Counted from the stretch's first letter, positions 15,952 through 23,925 are shown. The stretch is 48,104 nucleotides of DNA from an uncultured Enterococcus sp. (GCF_913775425.1 NZ_CAJYIS010000044.1:1-48104); one strand, 5' to 3'. Translations and numbers: made by a program. Notes: a model not told the origin generated them from the sequence alone.

Positions 15952-16382
15952 TGCGAATTATGGGATTAGATGTTGGATCACGCACAGTGGGAATCGCCGT
16001 AAGTGATCCAATGGGATGGACCGCGCAAGGTGTTGAAATTATTCGTATCAATGAAGATGAAGGCCAATTTGGGTTTGATCGCGTCAAAGAATTAGTTGCG
16101 GATTATGAAATTTCTCGTTTTGTCGTAGGACTTCCTAAAAATATGAACAATTCGATTGGTCCGCGTGCCGAAGCATCAATGGCTTACGGGAAACAGTTAG
16201 AAGAATTGTTTGGTTTACCTGTCGACTATCAAGACGAGCGGTTGACTACGGTTCAAGCAGAACGGATGCTTGTGGAGCAAGCCAATACTTCACGCGCAAA
16301 ACGTAAAAAAGTAATCGATAAGGTTGCTGCAGTGATGATTTTACAAAATTATCTTGACGGTCCGGGTAAAAAACTATTTTAA
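15951..16382 (+). CDS. ruvX: Putative Holliday junction resolvase / pre-16S rRNA nuclease
   Basis: A 143-aa YqgF/RuvX protein with an RNase H-like fold. It opens with [19 protein letters not shown], whose first aspartate (D7) is catalytic. [17 protein letters not shown] and [12 protein letters not shown] carry the other acidic residues, and [14 protein letters not shown] closes the fold. E. coli YqgF acts in 16S rRNA 5' maturation, while other members cleave Holliday junctions, so the exact role is open. Middle gene of the conserved ireB-ruvX-DUF1292 operon. Confidence 0.93.
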   Translation: MRIMGLDVGSRTVGIAVSDPMGWTAQGVEIIRINEDEGQFGFDRVKELVADYEISRFVVGLPKNMNNSIGPRAEASMAYGKQLEELFGLPVDYQDERLTTVQAERMLVEQANTSRAKRKKVIDKVAAVMILQNYLDGPGKKLF

Positions 16383-16404
16383 AACAACGAAAAGAGGAAA
16401 AATA

Positions 16405-16725
16405 ATGGCAGAACATACACACGATCATAATCATGATCACGATCATGAAGGACATGAACATATTACATTAGTCGATAACGAAGGTAACGAAACGTTATAC
16501 GAAATTCTATTAACAATCGATGGCCAAGAAGAGTTTGGTCGCAACTACGTATTACTTTATCCAGCTGGAGTTCCAGAAGATGAAGACGTAGAATTATTAG
16601 CCTATGCTTACGTTGAAAAAGAAGACGGCATGGAAGGCGATCTAGAACAAATCGAAACTGAAAAAGAATGGGACATGATCGAAGAAGTATTTAACACCTT
16701 CATGGCCGAAGAAGAAGCAGAGTAA
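16405..16725 (+). CDS. DUF1292 (UPF0473, YrzB-like) protein with His-rich N-terminus
   Basis: A 106-aa acidic protein, third gene of the operon, 22 nt after ruvX. The conserved DUF1292 core is [19 protein letters not shown] through [12 protein letters not shown]. Before it is an N-terminal tail with eight histidines alternating with D, N, E or G ([16 protein letters not shown], residues 4-19), a likely metal-binding tail absent from the core family. The ATG at 16405 follows AGAGGAAAAATA. Function unknown. A terminator follows. Confidence 0.88.
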   Translation: MAEHTHDHNHDHDHEGHEHITLVDNEGNETLYEILLTIDGQEEFGRNYVLLYPAGVPEDEDVELLAYAYVEKEDGMEGDLEQIETEKEWDMIEEVFNTFMAEEEAE

Positions 16726-16733
16726 GAATTACT

Positions 16734-16772
16734 AGGAGAAACCTTGATGAATTAGGGTTTCTCCTTTTTTTT
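16734..16772 (+). terminator. Terminator of the ireB-ruvX-DUF1292 operon
   Basis: Stem AGGAGAAACC / GGGTTTCTCCT with a 10-nt loop, followed by eight T. Confidence 0.9.
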
Positions 16773-17093
16773 GCATCATTATCTGGATTGTATCTAGCCT
16801 AACGTCTGAGTAAGGTTAGAATAAGGTCATTTTTTTTTGGAAAAGACGAATAAAATGAACAGAATACATCCAACGATAACGATAGCTATTTAATGAGTTT
16901 GTGAAAGCTTGTTAAACTAGTGTTTCTAGTAAATTAACCAAGTATTATATTTTATAAAATAACGTTATATATGTTTCTTTTTGTTGTGATCTCGCTATTT
17001 ACGTAAGTCTTTACTATAAAATTTTGATTGTTATAGTATACTCGAATAGGGGAATGTCTCAAGGAATATGCAACAAGAGAGGAATGTGAAAAC
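16773..17093. other. AT-rich gene-free stretch
   Basis: About 320 bp without a convincing gene. It contains several short inverted AT repeats (TATATTTTATAAAATAAC) and TATACT at about 17037, which may be the -10 of the next gene, though no good -35 lies 16-18 bp upstream. On the minus strand around 16833-16890 an open stretch reads as one hydrophobic segment ending in three lysines, without a start codon; it could be the remnant C-terminus of a lost membrane protein. Confidence 0.35.
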
Positions 17094-17447
17094 ATGAAGA
17101 CAACAGTCTTTCAGTTTGATAAAATCACTGTTTCGGATCAATCGATCAATCAGCAAGTCGATCAATATTTAGCAAAAATAAGTGAAGGCAACCAGTATTT
17201 AGATGATGGAGAAATTACACAAGCGATGGATATATTAAAAGACATCAATTACAACTTGAATGCTGAATGTAGAGAATACACCAAAGCTACGTTTTCTCAG
17301 CACCTCATTTTTAAATCGAATTTAACCAGTCGTTATTGCAATGGAATATTTAAAGCGAAGTTTGATCAAAAACAATGGATGAATCCCCATACATTACGTC
17401 GGAATTTTTTGGAAATCTATCGACATATGTTCGATATCAATCATTAA
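17094..17447 (+). CDS. Hypothetical protein, 117 aa
   Basis: I do not recognise this protein. It is predicted soluble, mixed helical, with no signal peptide, no membrane segment and no obvious catalytic motif. An N-terminal half rich in acidic and Gln residues (QSINQQVDQYLAKISEGNQY) is followed by a basic C-terminal half with two cysteines (C60, C82) and KSNLTSRYCNGIFKAKF. A good ribosome site (GAGAGGAA, 9 nt before the ATG) and normal codon use support a real gene. It stands alone between an AT-rich gap and a convergent membrane protein gene. Confidence 0.6.
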   Translation: MKTTVFQFDKITVSDQSINQQVDQYLAKISEGNQYLDDGEITQAMDILKDINYNLNAECREYTKATFSQHLIFKSNLTSRYCNGIFKAKFDQKQWMNPHTLRRNFLEIYRHMFDINH

Positions 17448-17451
17448 AAAA

Positions 17452-17485
17452 TAGGGTGTGTGACAGAAGTTTGTCACACACCCTA
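17452..17485 (-). repeat. Palindromic repeat, solo copy D (terminator)
   Basis: Arms AGGGTGTGTGACA and TGTCACACACCCT are perfect 13-bp complements around GAAGTT. The core TGTGACAGAAGT is the outer module of the longer repeats at 330, 27366 and 30064. The A-tract on its left (complement: T-tract) makes it a terminator for the leftward gene at 17541-17909. Confidence 0.85.
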
Positions 17486-17540
17486 AAAAAAATAAATCGT
17501 ACTTCAAAAGGAACTTTTTTGTCATACGCCTATTTTTGGT

Positions 17541-17909
17541 TTAATTATAATAAGAAGTGTTTGAAATTTCATTGAATCCGTTAATAAAAAATGTCAACAT
17601 GGTACCGATAAAGAAAATGTAAAGGAATAATAACGCGATACTAATAATAAAATAGACGATTCCTGCACGGTTCCAAGTTTTTTGAACAGCTAAAAAAGTT
17701 TCAACATCTTGATAATCCCCTTTTTGCCAAGCCCAAGTGTTTCCTTTAAAACCACAAACAAAAATCCAAACTAAATTAAAAATCGGAATTAAACATAATA
17801 GCGGTAAGTAGGTTTTATTTCCAATTCCCCACAAAATATTGAACATAAATGCTCCCCAATTCCAGCCTTTGATTTCTTGGGGCACTGTTCTAAATGATTG
17901 TTCTTCCAT
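17541..17909 (-). CDS. Small membrane protein (family often mislabelled ribonuclease G)
   Basis: A 122-aa protein with two or three hydrophobic helices (about 27-51 and 86-112) and an N-terminal soluble lead VPQEIKGWNWGAFMFNILWGIGN. The central motif GFKGNTWAWQ and the W-rich opening are shared by a group of lactic-acid-bacterial membrane proteins that, as I recall, databases sometimes label ribonuclease G; no RNase G domain is visible. The start at 17909 is set by GGGAGGGA; the longer upstream frame has no ribosome site. Function unknown. Confidence 0.75.
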   Translation of the reverse strand: MEEQSFRTVPQEIKGWNWGAFMFNILWGIGNKTYLPLLCLIPIFNLVWIFVCGFKGNTWAWQKGDYQDVETFLAVQKTWNRAGIVYFIISIALLFLYIFFIGTMLTFFINGFNEISNTSYYN

Positions 17910-17999
17910 AATAAATCCCTCCCTTTGTGTACAGTCTACCAAATGAAAAACTCTATGTGAAGGTGAATTTGTCAAGTAAATCGCTTAAAAGCAAAATTT

Positions 18000-18028
18000 T
18001 TGCCAAAATTTCACAAACACGATAGTCT
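18000..18028 (+). promoter_or_regulatory. Promoter ahead of the SDR gene
   Basis: TTGCCA (18000-18005), 17-bp spacer, TAGTCT (18023-18028). Transcription from here would include a roughly 150-nt leader. In that leader, AGAGGGGGAG precedes a GTG and an 11-codon frame (18065-18097). Confidence 0.5.
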
Positions 18029-18189
18029 AATTGTATTAGCTCGAATATAAAGAGGGGGAGTACAGTGATCGAGCACAGGAAATCATTAGTAAGTTAACTT
18101 TATGGATTATTGAAACAAAGAAACTCATTCAAGTATCGCGTCACTATTATAACAATAATAAAAACGAACACTAAGGGAGAGTAAAACTT

Positions 18190-19080
18190 ATGACAAAACC
18201 ACATTTAGTTGATCCAAGAAAAATGTACCACACTGAAAAATTTCCAAAGCAAGATCAAGATACACCAGCATTAGACGATAAAATGGGACCACTTCCCGAT
18301 TGTGGTGAAACCAGTTATGAAGGAAACCATCAATTAGAAAATCGCCGTGTATTGATTACAGGTGCCGATTCTGGGATTGGTCGGGCAGCTGCGATTGCTT
18401 TTGCTAGAGAAGGAGCAGACGTAGCGATTCAATTTTTACCTGGTGAAGAGACTGATGCAAAAGAAGTTGCAGAACTCGTTGAAAAAGAAGGACGAAAAGC
18501 ACTCCTTTTAGGATATGATTTTAAAGAAGGCGACCACTCGAAAGAAATGGTGGAAAAAGTTGTTTCAGAATTTGGTGGACTAGATACATTGATTTTAAAT
18601 GCTGCACAACAAATCTCTCAACCAACTTTAGAAGACTTGACCATGAAACAAGTAGAAGAAACCTATAAAGTGAACATTATCGCCATGTTTGCTTTAGTAA
18701 AAGAAGCAGTACCACATATGCCTCCCGGTAGTGCGATTGTGACGACGACGTCAATCCAAGGATTTAATCCTAGCCCAGGATTACTAGACTATGCCTCAAC
18801 AAATGCTGCTGTAACCAACTTTACGATTGGGTTAGCAAAAAAATTAGCGGATAAAGGAATCCGTGTTAATGGTGTAGCACCAGGACCAATCTGGACACCA
18901 CTACAATTAGATGGTGGGCAACCAGAAGAGGACTTACCTGAATTTGGGCAAAATACATTATTAGAACGTGCAGGACAACCAGTAGAATTAGCTCCTGTAT
19001 ATGTATTTTTAGCTTCAAATAAAGCAAGTTACGTTACGGCTCAAATATATGGTGTAACTGGCGGAGAAGCCATTAATTAA
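18190..19080 (+). CDS. SDR-family oxidoreductase with Asn in place of the catalytic Lys
   Basis: A 296-aa classical short-chain dehydrogenase with the 50-residue N-terminal extension of the Gsp39/YhdF/YhxC stress-protein branch. TGADSGIG (57-64) binds NAD(P), LNAAQ (137-140 region) follows, S188 and Y201 keep the S-x12-Y spacing, and PGPIWTPLQ is the usual cofactor-clamp region. The active-site Y-x-x-x-K reads YASTN: residue 205 is Asn (AAT at 18802-18804), not Lys. Either the enzyme is inactive or altered, or a base change is specific to this strain. AAGGGAGAG precedes the ATG. It stands alone and is followed by a terminator. Confidence 0.9.
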   Translation: MTKPHLVDPRKMYHTEKFPKQDQDTPALDDKMGPLPDCGETSYEGNHQLENRRVLITGADSGIGRAAAIAFAREGADVAIQFLPGEETDAKEVAELVEKEGRKALLLGYDFKEGDHSKEMVEKVVSEFGGLDTLILNAAQQISQPTLEDLTMKQVEETYKVNIIAMFALVKEAVPHMPPGSAIVTTTSIQGFNPSPGLLDYASTNAAVTNFTIGLAKKLADKGIRVNGVAPGPIWTPLQLDGGQPEEDLPEFGQNTLLERAGQPVELAPVYVFLASNKASYVTAQIYGVTGGEAIN

Positions 19081-19090
19081 ATTGAGTAGA

Positions 19091-19123
19091 AACTCGACAC
19101 TTATTAGGTGTCGAGTTTTTTTT
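19091..19123 (+). terminator. Terminator of the SDR gene
   Basis: Perfect stem AACTCGACAC / GTGTCGAGTT (with a short TTATTAG loop), followed by a T-run. Confidence 0.92.
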
Positions 19124-19136
19124 CTATTTTTTTGTG

Positions 19137-19217
19137 ATAACCGGTTGACATATTTTTGAAAGCGATTTATAATCCAATTATAGAAAGCGCTTATATTTTT
19201 TTGTGTCAACCGGTTAG
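19137..19217 (+). promoter_or_regulatory. Sucrose operon promoter with two LacI-type operators and two cre-like sites
   Basis: TTGACA (19145-19150) and TATAAT (19168-19173) are both perfect consensus hexamers 17 bp apart. The 8-bp palindrome AACCGGTT occurs at 19139-19146, overlapping the -35, and at 19208-19215, just before the ribosome site. Their flanks are mirror images (TAACCGGTTGACA versus TGTCAACCGGTTAG), and their centres are 69 bp apart. Two CcpA-type sites, TTGAAAGCGATTTATA (19157-19172, inside the spacer) and TAGAAAGCGCTTATAT (19181-19196), lie between them. The natural ligand for AACCGGTT is the LacI protein encoded at 22927. Confidence 0.8.
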
Positions 19218-19242
19218 TATAATCGATCTGGAGGAAAAGAAG

Positions 19243-20517
19243 ATGTCGAAATTAAAAAAGGCTTTTAAAAATCAATCTTATTTACAAAGTTCTGTCACGT
19301 TAATGTTGTTCTTTGCATCTTGGGGTGTTTGGTGGTCATTTTTCCAATTATGGTTAACGACTCCAAAAAGTGGGTTAGGTCTGTCTGGTAGTCAAGTTGG
19401 AACTGTGTTTTCAGTGAATTCACTTGTGACGTTAGTCTTGATGTTCATCTACGGTGCTGTCCAAGATAAATTAGTGATCAAACGTTCACTTTTGGTTTTT
19501 GCTTCTGTAATCGCTACCTTAATCGGTCCGTTTTTTATCTACGTTTATGGTCCGTTACTTCGTAGTCAATTCAATATCGGTATTGTTGTAGGGGCGATTG
19601 TGTTATCTGCAGGCTACCTTTCAGCAGTCGGAATCTTTGAGGCTGTTTCAGAACGGTTTAGTCGCTTGTTTGATTTTGAGTATGGACAAGCGCGTGCGTG
19701 GGGATCATTTGGATATGCTATTGTTGCATTATTAGCTGGCTTTTTATTCGTTATTAATCCCAATTTAAACTTTTGGGCAGGGTCATTCTTTGGATTATGT
19801 TTATTAGTAAACGTTCTTTTTTGGAAACCAAAAGCAGAGCGTGAAGCCATTGATAAATTAAGTGATGCTTCTACAGAATCAACAGTTCCTTCTTTAGGTG
19901 AAATGTTTTCGTTATTAAAACTAAAGCAATTATGGGTCGTTATTATTTTTATCATGTTTACTTGGACGTTTTATAATGTATTTGATCAACAGATGTTTCC
20001 AGGGTTTTATACTAATCTATTTTCTTCTCAAGAAGTAGGTCAACAAGTTTATGGAACACTCAATTCTGTCCAAGTTTTTTGTGAAGCAGCCATGTTAGGC
20101 GTCGTTCCATTGATCATGCGCAAAATCGGTGTAAAGAAAACGCTATTGATCGGTGTTACGATCATGTGCTTACGTATTGGGTTATGTAGTGTAACGACTA
20201 GTCCAGTTGCTGTATCGATGATCAAAATGCTTCACGCACTAGAAGTTCCAATGTTTATTTTACCAATGTTTCGTTATTTCACTCTTCATTTTGATACGAA
20301 ATTGTCTGCTACACTTTATATGATCGGTTTTCAAATTGCCGCTCAAGTTGGACAAGTCATTTTATCGACACCATTAGGAATCTTGCGGGACAATGTTGGA
20401 TTTACTATGACTTTTAGAATTATTTCATTGATCGTATTGGTTTCAGGTATTTTTGCAGCATTCTTATTGAAAAACGACGATCAAGATGTTTTAGGTGACC
20501 CATTCATTCGACAATAA
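19243..20517 (+). CDS. MFS sugar:proton symporter, probable sucrose permease (CscB-like)
   Basis: A 424-aa, 12-helix transporter of the oligosaccharide:H+ symporter type (LacY/CscB branch). The N-terminal SWGVWWSFFQLWL, the motif-A loop YGAVQDKLVIKRSL and the AWGSFGYAIVALLAGFLF segment resemble E. coli CscB and LacY in layout. It probably brings sucrose or short fructosides into the cell unphosphorylated. First gene of the operon permease / GH32 / fructokinase / LacI regulator. The ATG at 19243 follows TCTGGAGGA at 8 nt. No PTS component is present, which sets this apart from the usual scrA system of lactic acid bacteria. Confidence 0.82.
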   Translation: MSKLKKAFKNQSYLQSSVTLMLFFASWGVWWSFFQLWLTTPKSGLGLSGSQVGTVFSVNSLVTLVLMFIYGAVQDKLVIKRSLLVFASVIATLIGPFFIYVYGPLLRSQFNIGIVVGAIVLSAGYLSAVGIFEAVSERFSRLFDFEYGQARAWGSFGYAIVALLAGFLFVINPNLNFWAGSFFGLCLLVNVLFWKPKAEREAIDKLSDASTESTVPSLGEMFSLLKLKQLWVVIIFIMFTWTFYNVFDQQMFPGFYTNLFSSQEVGQQVYGTLNSVQVFCEAAMLGVVPLIMRKIGVKKTLLIGVTIMCLRIGLCSVTTSPVAVSMIKMLHALEVPMFILPMFRYFTLHFDTKLSATLYMIGFQIAAQVGQVILSTPLGILRDNVGFTMTFRIISLIVLVSGIFAAFLLKNDDQDVLGDPFIRQ

Positions 20518-20559
20518 AATTAAAAACATACAGATTAGATAAAGAAAGAAGGAATTGAA

Positions 20560-21984
20560 ATGGAAAAAGAATTTATTAAAGTAAATAATGAACGCTATCG
20601 TTTAGGCTATCATGTGATGGCAAGTAATGGATGGATCAATGATCCAAACGGGTTCGTTTATTTTCAAGGGTATTATCATATTTTTTATCAACATCATCCT
20701 TACAGTGCCAAATGGGGCCCAATGCATTGGGGACATGCGAGAAGTAAAGATCTCGTTCACTGGGAAACGTTACCGATCGCACTAACACCAGGGGATGTGG
20801 AAGATCAAGATGGTTGTTTTTCTGGTAGCGCGATCGTAAAAGATGATACGCTTTACTTATTTTATACAGGACATCACTATTATGGAGATAACGATCCTGA
20901 TCATTTCTGGCAAAATCAAAATATGGCCTACAGTAAAGATGGAATTCATTTTACAAAATACGAACACAATCCAGTGATTGCAAAAGAACCTGCAGATAAT
21001 ACGCATCATTTTCGTGATCCTAAAGTTTGGGAACAAAATGGTGTTTATTACATGATCCTAGGGAGTCAAGAAAACGATGGACTAGGCCGCGTAATTGTCT
21101 ATCGTTCTAAAGATTTACTAAATTGGGATTATGTTGGTCCAATGACGAAAGCAAAAAGTTTAGCTAAAGAAGGATTTATGTGGGAGTGCCCAGACTTTTT
21201 TGAATTAGATGGTTCAGCTGTTTTATTATTATCGCCACAAGGAATCGAAGCATGCGGGAAAGAATATTTGAATCTTTTTCAAACAGGCTACTTTGTAGGA
21301 ACGTTGAATGAATCTGACATGACATATACACATAAAGAATTTAAAGAATTGGACCGTGGTCATGATTTTTATGCGACACAAACTACACAAGCTCCTGACG
21401 GTCGTCGTCTAGTATTTGGTTGGATGGATATGTGGGAAAGCGACATGCCAGAGCAAGCAGATGGCTGGGCGGGTGCATTGACGTTACCGCGTGAACTGTC
21501 TTTAAAAAATGGACATCTGTATATGAAACCAGCACGTGAATTAATTGCTTTGCGTCAAGAACAAGAAAGTGATACCGTTCAAACTGTCGAGACAAAACTA
21601 GAAATCGCTTCAGCATTAAGACATCATGAATTAGTATTTGACTTTGAACAGATGGCTGCAAACACAGCTTGGACGTTATCTTTTGAAACAAATATAGCCC
21701 AAGTGATCACGCTTAGTTATGAACCAAAAAATCGTGAATTAATTTTACGTAGAAACGACAATAACGAAGCCCGATATGGTACAATCCAAGAGGAGAAAGT
21801 TTTCTCATGTCAAGTATTTATCGACACAAGTTCGATTGAGATTTTCCTCAATGATGGTGAAACGGTATTTACTGAGCGTTATTATTCTGAAGTGCCATTA
21901 GCATGTCGTTTGACTGTGGATCAAAAAACGACGATTGCGCATACAGTGTACGCTTTGGAAAGTGAGGCTATTACGTATATCTAA
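20560..21984 (+). CDS. Glycoside hydrolase family 32 beta-fructofuranosidase (sucrose hydrolase)
   Basis: A 474-aa intracellular enzyme with no signal peptide. The GH32 triad is intact: WINDPNG (25-31, nucleophile D28), FRDPKV (151-156, transition-state Asp) and ECPDF (209-213, acid/base E209). The N-terminal five-bladed propeller is followed by the C-terminal beta sandwich (about 340-474) with SIEIFLNDGE. It hydrolyses sucrose (or sucrose 6-phosphate, or short fructans) to release fructose. Because the operon encodes an MFS permease and not a PTS, free sucrose is the more likely substrate. AAAGAAGGAA lies before the ATG. Confidence 0.9.
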   Translation: MEKEFIKVNNERYRLGYHVMASNGWINDPNGFVYFQGYYHIFYQHHPYSAKWGPMHWGHARSKDLVHWETLPIALTPGDVEDQDGCFSGSAIVKDDTLYLFYTGHHYYGDNDPDHFWQNQNMAYSKDGIHFTKYEHNPVIAKEPADNTHHFRDPKVWEQNGVYYMILGSQENDGLGRVIVYRSKDLLNWDYVGPMTKAKSLAKEGFMWECPDFFELDGSAVLLLSPQGIEACGKEYLNLFQTGYFVGTLNESDMTYTHKEFKELDRGHDFYATQTTQAPDGRRLVFGWMDMWESDMPEQADGWAGALTLPRELSLKNGHLYMKPARELIALRQEQESDTVQTVETKLEIASALRHHELVFDFEQMAANTAWTLSFETNIAQVITLSYEPKNRELILRRNDNNEARYGTIQEEKVFSCQVFIDTSSIEIFLNDGETVFTERYYSEVPLACRLTVDQKTTIAHTVYALESEAITYI

Positions 21985-21997
21985 GGAGGGTTCCATT

Positions 21998-22870
21998 TTG
22001 TTAATTGGAAGTATTGAAGCAGGCGGTACAAAGTTCGTTTGTGCAGTAGGCGATGAAGACTATCGTGTGAAAGATCAGGTGACGATCCCAACTACGACAC
22101 CTGAAGAAACGATTGCGAAAACAATCGACTATTTTAAACAATTCGACATCGAGGCATTAGGAGTAGCATCTTTTGGCCCAATCGAAATTCGTAAGCACTC
22201 ACCAAAATATGGGTATATTACGACAACACCGAAAAAAGGCTGGCAAGATACCGATTTGCTAGGTCAGTTGGAACGATCATTAGGTGTTCCAGCAGCATTT
22301 ACTACAGATGTAAACGGATCAGCATATGGGGAATACATCATGTCGACATTGACAAATGAAAAAATCGACTCGGTTGTCTACTATACTGTCGGAACAGGAG
22401 TTGGTGGTGGTGCAGTGATTGAAGGTCGTCTTTTAGGCGATGCAGGTCATCCAGAAATGGGACATACGTTTGTAAAACGCCATCCAGAAGATCTAAATTT
22501 TGACGGTATCTGTCCGTATCATGGGGATTGTTTAGAAGGCCTAGTTGCTGGACCAACCTTTGAAGCACGTTTAGGTCAAAAAGGCGAAACCGTACCCTTA
22601 ACTGATCCAGTTTGGGATATCTTAGCATATTATTTAGCTCAAGCAGTGATTCAGGCAACACTGATTACACGTCCAGATAAAATCGTTTTTGGTGGTAGCG
22701 TGGTCAATGACGTGTTGTTGACTAAGATCCGTGAAAAAACAGCTGAAATGCTAAACGATTACGTTGAATTGCCTCCATTAGAAAAATACATTACACGTCC
22801 TCTGATCCAAAATAATGGATCTGCAACTTTAGGAAACTTTGCATTAGGACTACGTTTGTTACAAGAATAA
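21998..22870 (+). CDS. scrK: ROK-family fructokinase
   Basis: A 290-aa sugar kinase that phosphorylates fructose to fructose 6-phosphate. It has GSIEAGGTKFVCAVG (phosphate loop, about 4-18), the substrate motif GHPEMGHTFVKRHPED with the ROK zinc-binding pattern (GICPYHGDCLEG: Cys-x2-His-x2-Cys), and GTGVGGGAVI. It starts at the TTG at 21998, 7 nt after AAGGAGGG; the longer frame runs back into the hydrolase gene. It makes physiological sense after hydrolysis of unphosphorylated sucrose. A terminator separates it partly from the repressor gene. Confidence 0.92.
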   Translation: MLIGSIEAGGTKFVCAVGDEDYRVKDQVTIPTTTPEETIAKTIDYFKQFDIEALGVASFGPIEIRKHSPKYGYITTTPKKGWQDTDLLGQLERSLGVPAAFTTDVNGSAYGEYIMSTLTNEKIDSVVYYTVGTGVGGGAVIEGRLLGDAGHPEMGHTFVKRHPEDLNFDGICPYHGDCLEGLVAGPTFEARLGQKGETVPLTDPVWDILAYYLAQAVIQATLITRPDKIVFGGSVVNDVLLTKIREKTAEMLNDYVELPPLEKYITRPLIQNNGSATLGNFALGLRLLQE

Positions 22871-22877
22871 GCGATTG

Positions 22878-22913
22878 CCCCGTGATGCCTTTGTGTATGA
22901 CGGGGATTTTTTT
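22878..22913 (+). terminator. Internal terminator between fructokinase and repressor genes
   Basis: Stem CCCCGT / ACGGGG with an 18-nt loop and a following TTTTTTT. It probably reduces transcription into the downstream LacI gene, which would keep repressor levels low during induction. Confidence 0.75.
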
Positions 22914-22926
22914 AAGGAGTGACAGC

Positions 22927-23925
22927 ATGCGACCAAAACTAGAAGATGTAGCAAAATTAGCAAATGTATCAAAAACGACGGTATCTAGAGTCTTAAACAA
23001 ACGAGGCTATTTAAGTCAAGAAACCATTGAAAAAGTCGAAGCGGCGATGCAAGAATTAAATTACCAACCTAACGTGGTAGCAAGACAACTTTACAATAAA
23101 AAAACCAATTTGATCGGCTTGATTTTTCCGACCGTAGCCAACCCATTTTTTGGAGAATTAGTTGCTATTTTAGAAAATGAGCTCTATCAAAGAGGGTATA
23201 AGGTCATTATTGGCAACTCGATGAATAATCGTCAAAAAGAAACAGATTATCTAAATCAATTACTGAACGAACAAGTAGATGGTTTAATTGTAGGGGCACA
23301 TAATCAAGGAATTGAGGAGTATCGATACGAACATTTACCGATTGTAGCGATCGATCGTGTGATGAACCAAGATATTCCGATCATTGAATCAGATAATTAT
23401 TTAGGTGGTCAAAAAGCAACTGAATTACTGATCAAACAAGGTGCTAAAGTGATTTTACATACGAATGGTCCAGCTGATTTAGATACGCCGGCAATGCGTC
23501 GACGTCAAGCGTATGAAGCGACGATGAAAGCTCACGGGTTGAAACCCGAAACGATTATTGTCGATTTCAATATTTCCTATGAAGAAAAGCAAACTATTTT
23601 TCAACGTTTATTTGAGGAACATCCAACGGTTGAAGCGATTTTTGCATCAAATGATGTCGATGCGATGATGATCTATCAGATTGCCCAGCAAAAACACTAC
23701 CGTGTGCCAGAAGACTTGCTGATCGTAGGTTATGATGGGACTACGTTAATGCGCACGTTATTTCCTGAGCTTGCGACGATTGTTCAACCGATAAAAATGA
23801 TGGCGCTACAAGCAATCGAGGTACTCGAACAACGGTTGAACAAACAACCGACCGAAAATGAATATATTTGCCCAGTGACTGTGCATCATGGCAAAACTGG
23901 AACAAAAAAAGAGACGAGCACTTAA
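22927..23925 (+). CDS. LacI-family repressor of the sucrose operon
   Basis: A 332-aa regulator. The N-terminal helix-turn-helix is textbook LacI (LEDVAKLANVSKTTVSRVLN, residues 4-23, then hinge helix QPNVVARQL). The rest is a periplasmic-binding-protein-like sugar sensor (LIGLIFPTVANPFFGELV, VDGLIVGAHN, GYDGTTLM). As last gene of the sucrose cluster it is the best candidate to bind the two AACCGGTT sites near 19142 and 19211. The start at 22927 follows AAGGAGTGACAGC. Its stop overlaps the convergent Lrp-type gene by 4 bp. It is the functional counterpart of CscR/ScrR. Confidence 0.88.
   Translation: MRPKLEDVAKLANVSKTTVSRVLNKRGYLSQETIEKVEAAMQELNYQPNVVARQLYNKKTNLIGLIFPTVANPFFGELVAILENELYQRGYKVIIGNSMNNRQKETDYLNQLLNEQVDGLIVGAHNQGIEEYRYEHLPIVAIDRVMNQDIPIIESDNYLGGQKATELLIKQGAKVILHTNGPADLDTPAMRRRQAYEATMKAHGLKPETIIVDFNISYEEKQTIFQRLFEEHPTVEAIFASNDVDAMMIYQIAQQKHYRVPEDLLIVGYDGTTLMRTLFPELATIVQPIKMMALQAIEVLEQRLNKQPTENEYICPVTVHHGKTGTKKETST

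Noticed and set aside
17541-17909. Annotation as ribonuclease G
   Set aside because: The protein is a 122-aa membrane protein without S1 or RNase E/G domains.
20560-21984. Calling the GH32 enzyme strictly sucrose-6-phosphate hydrolase (scrB)
   Set aside because: No PTS transporter is present in the operon; the partner is an MFS permease and a fructokinase follows, so free sucrose is the likelier substrate.
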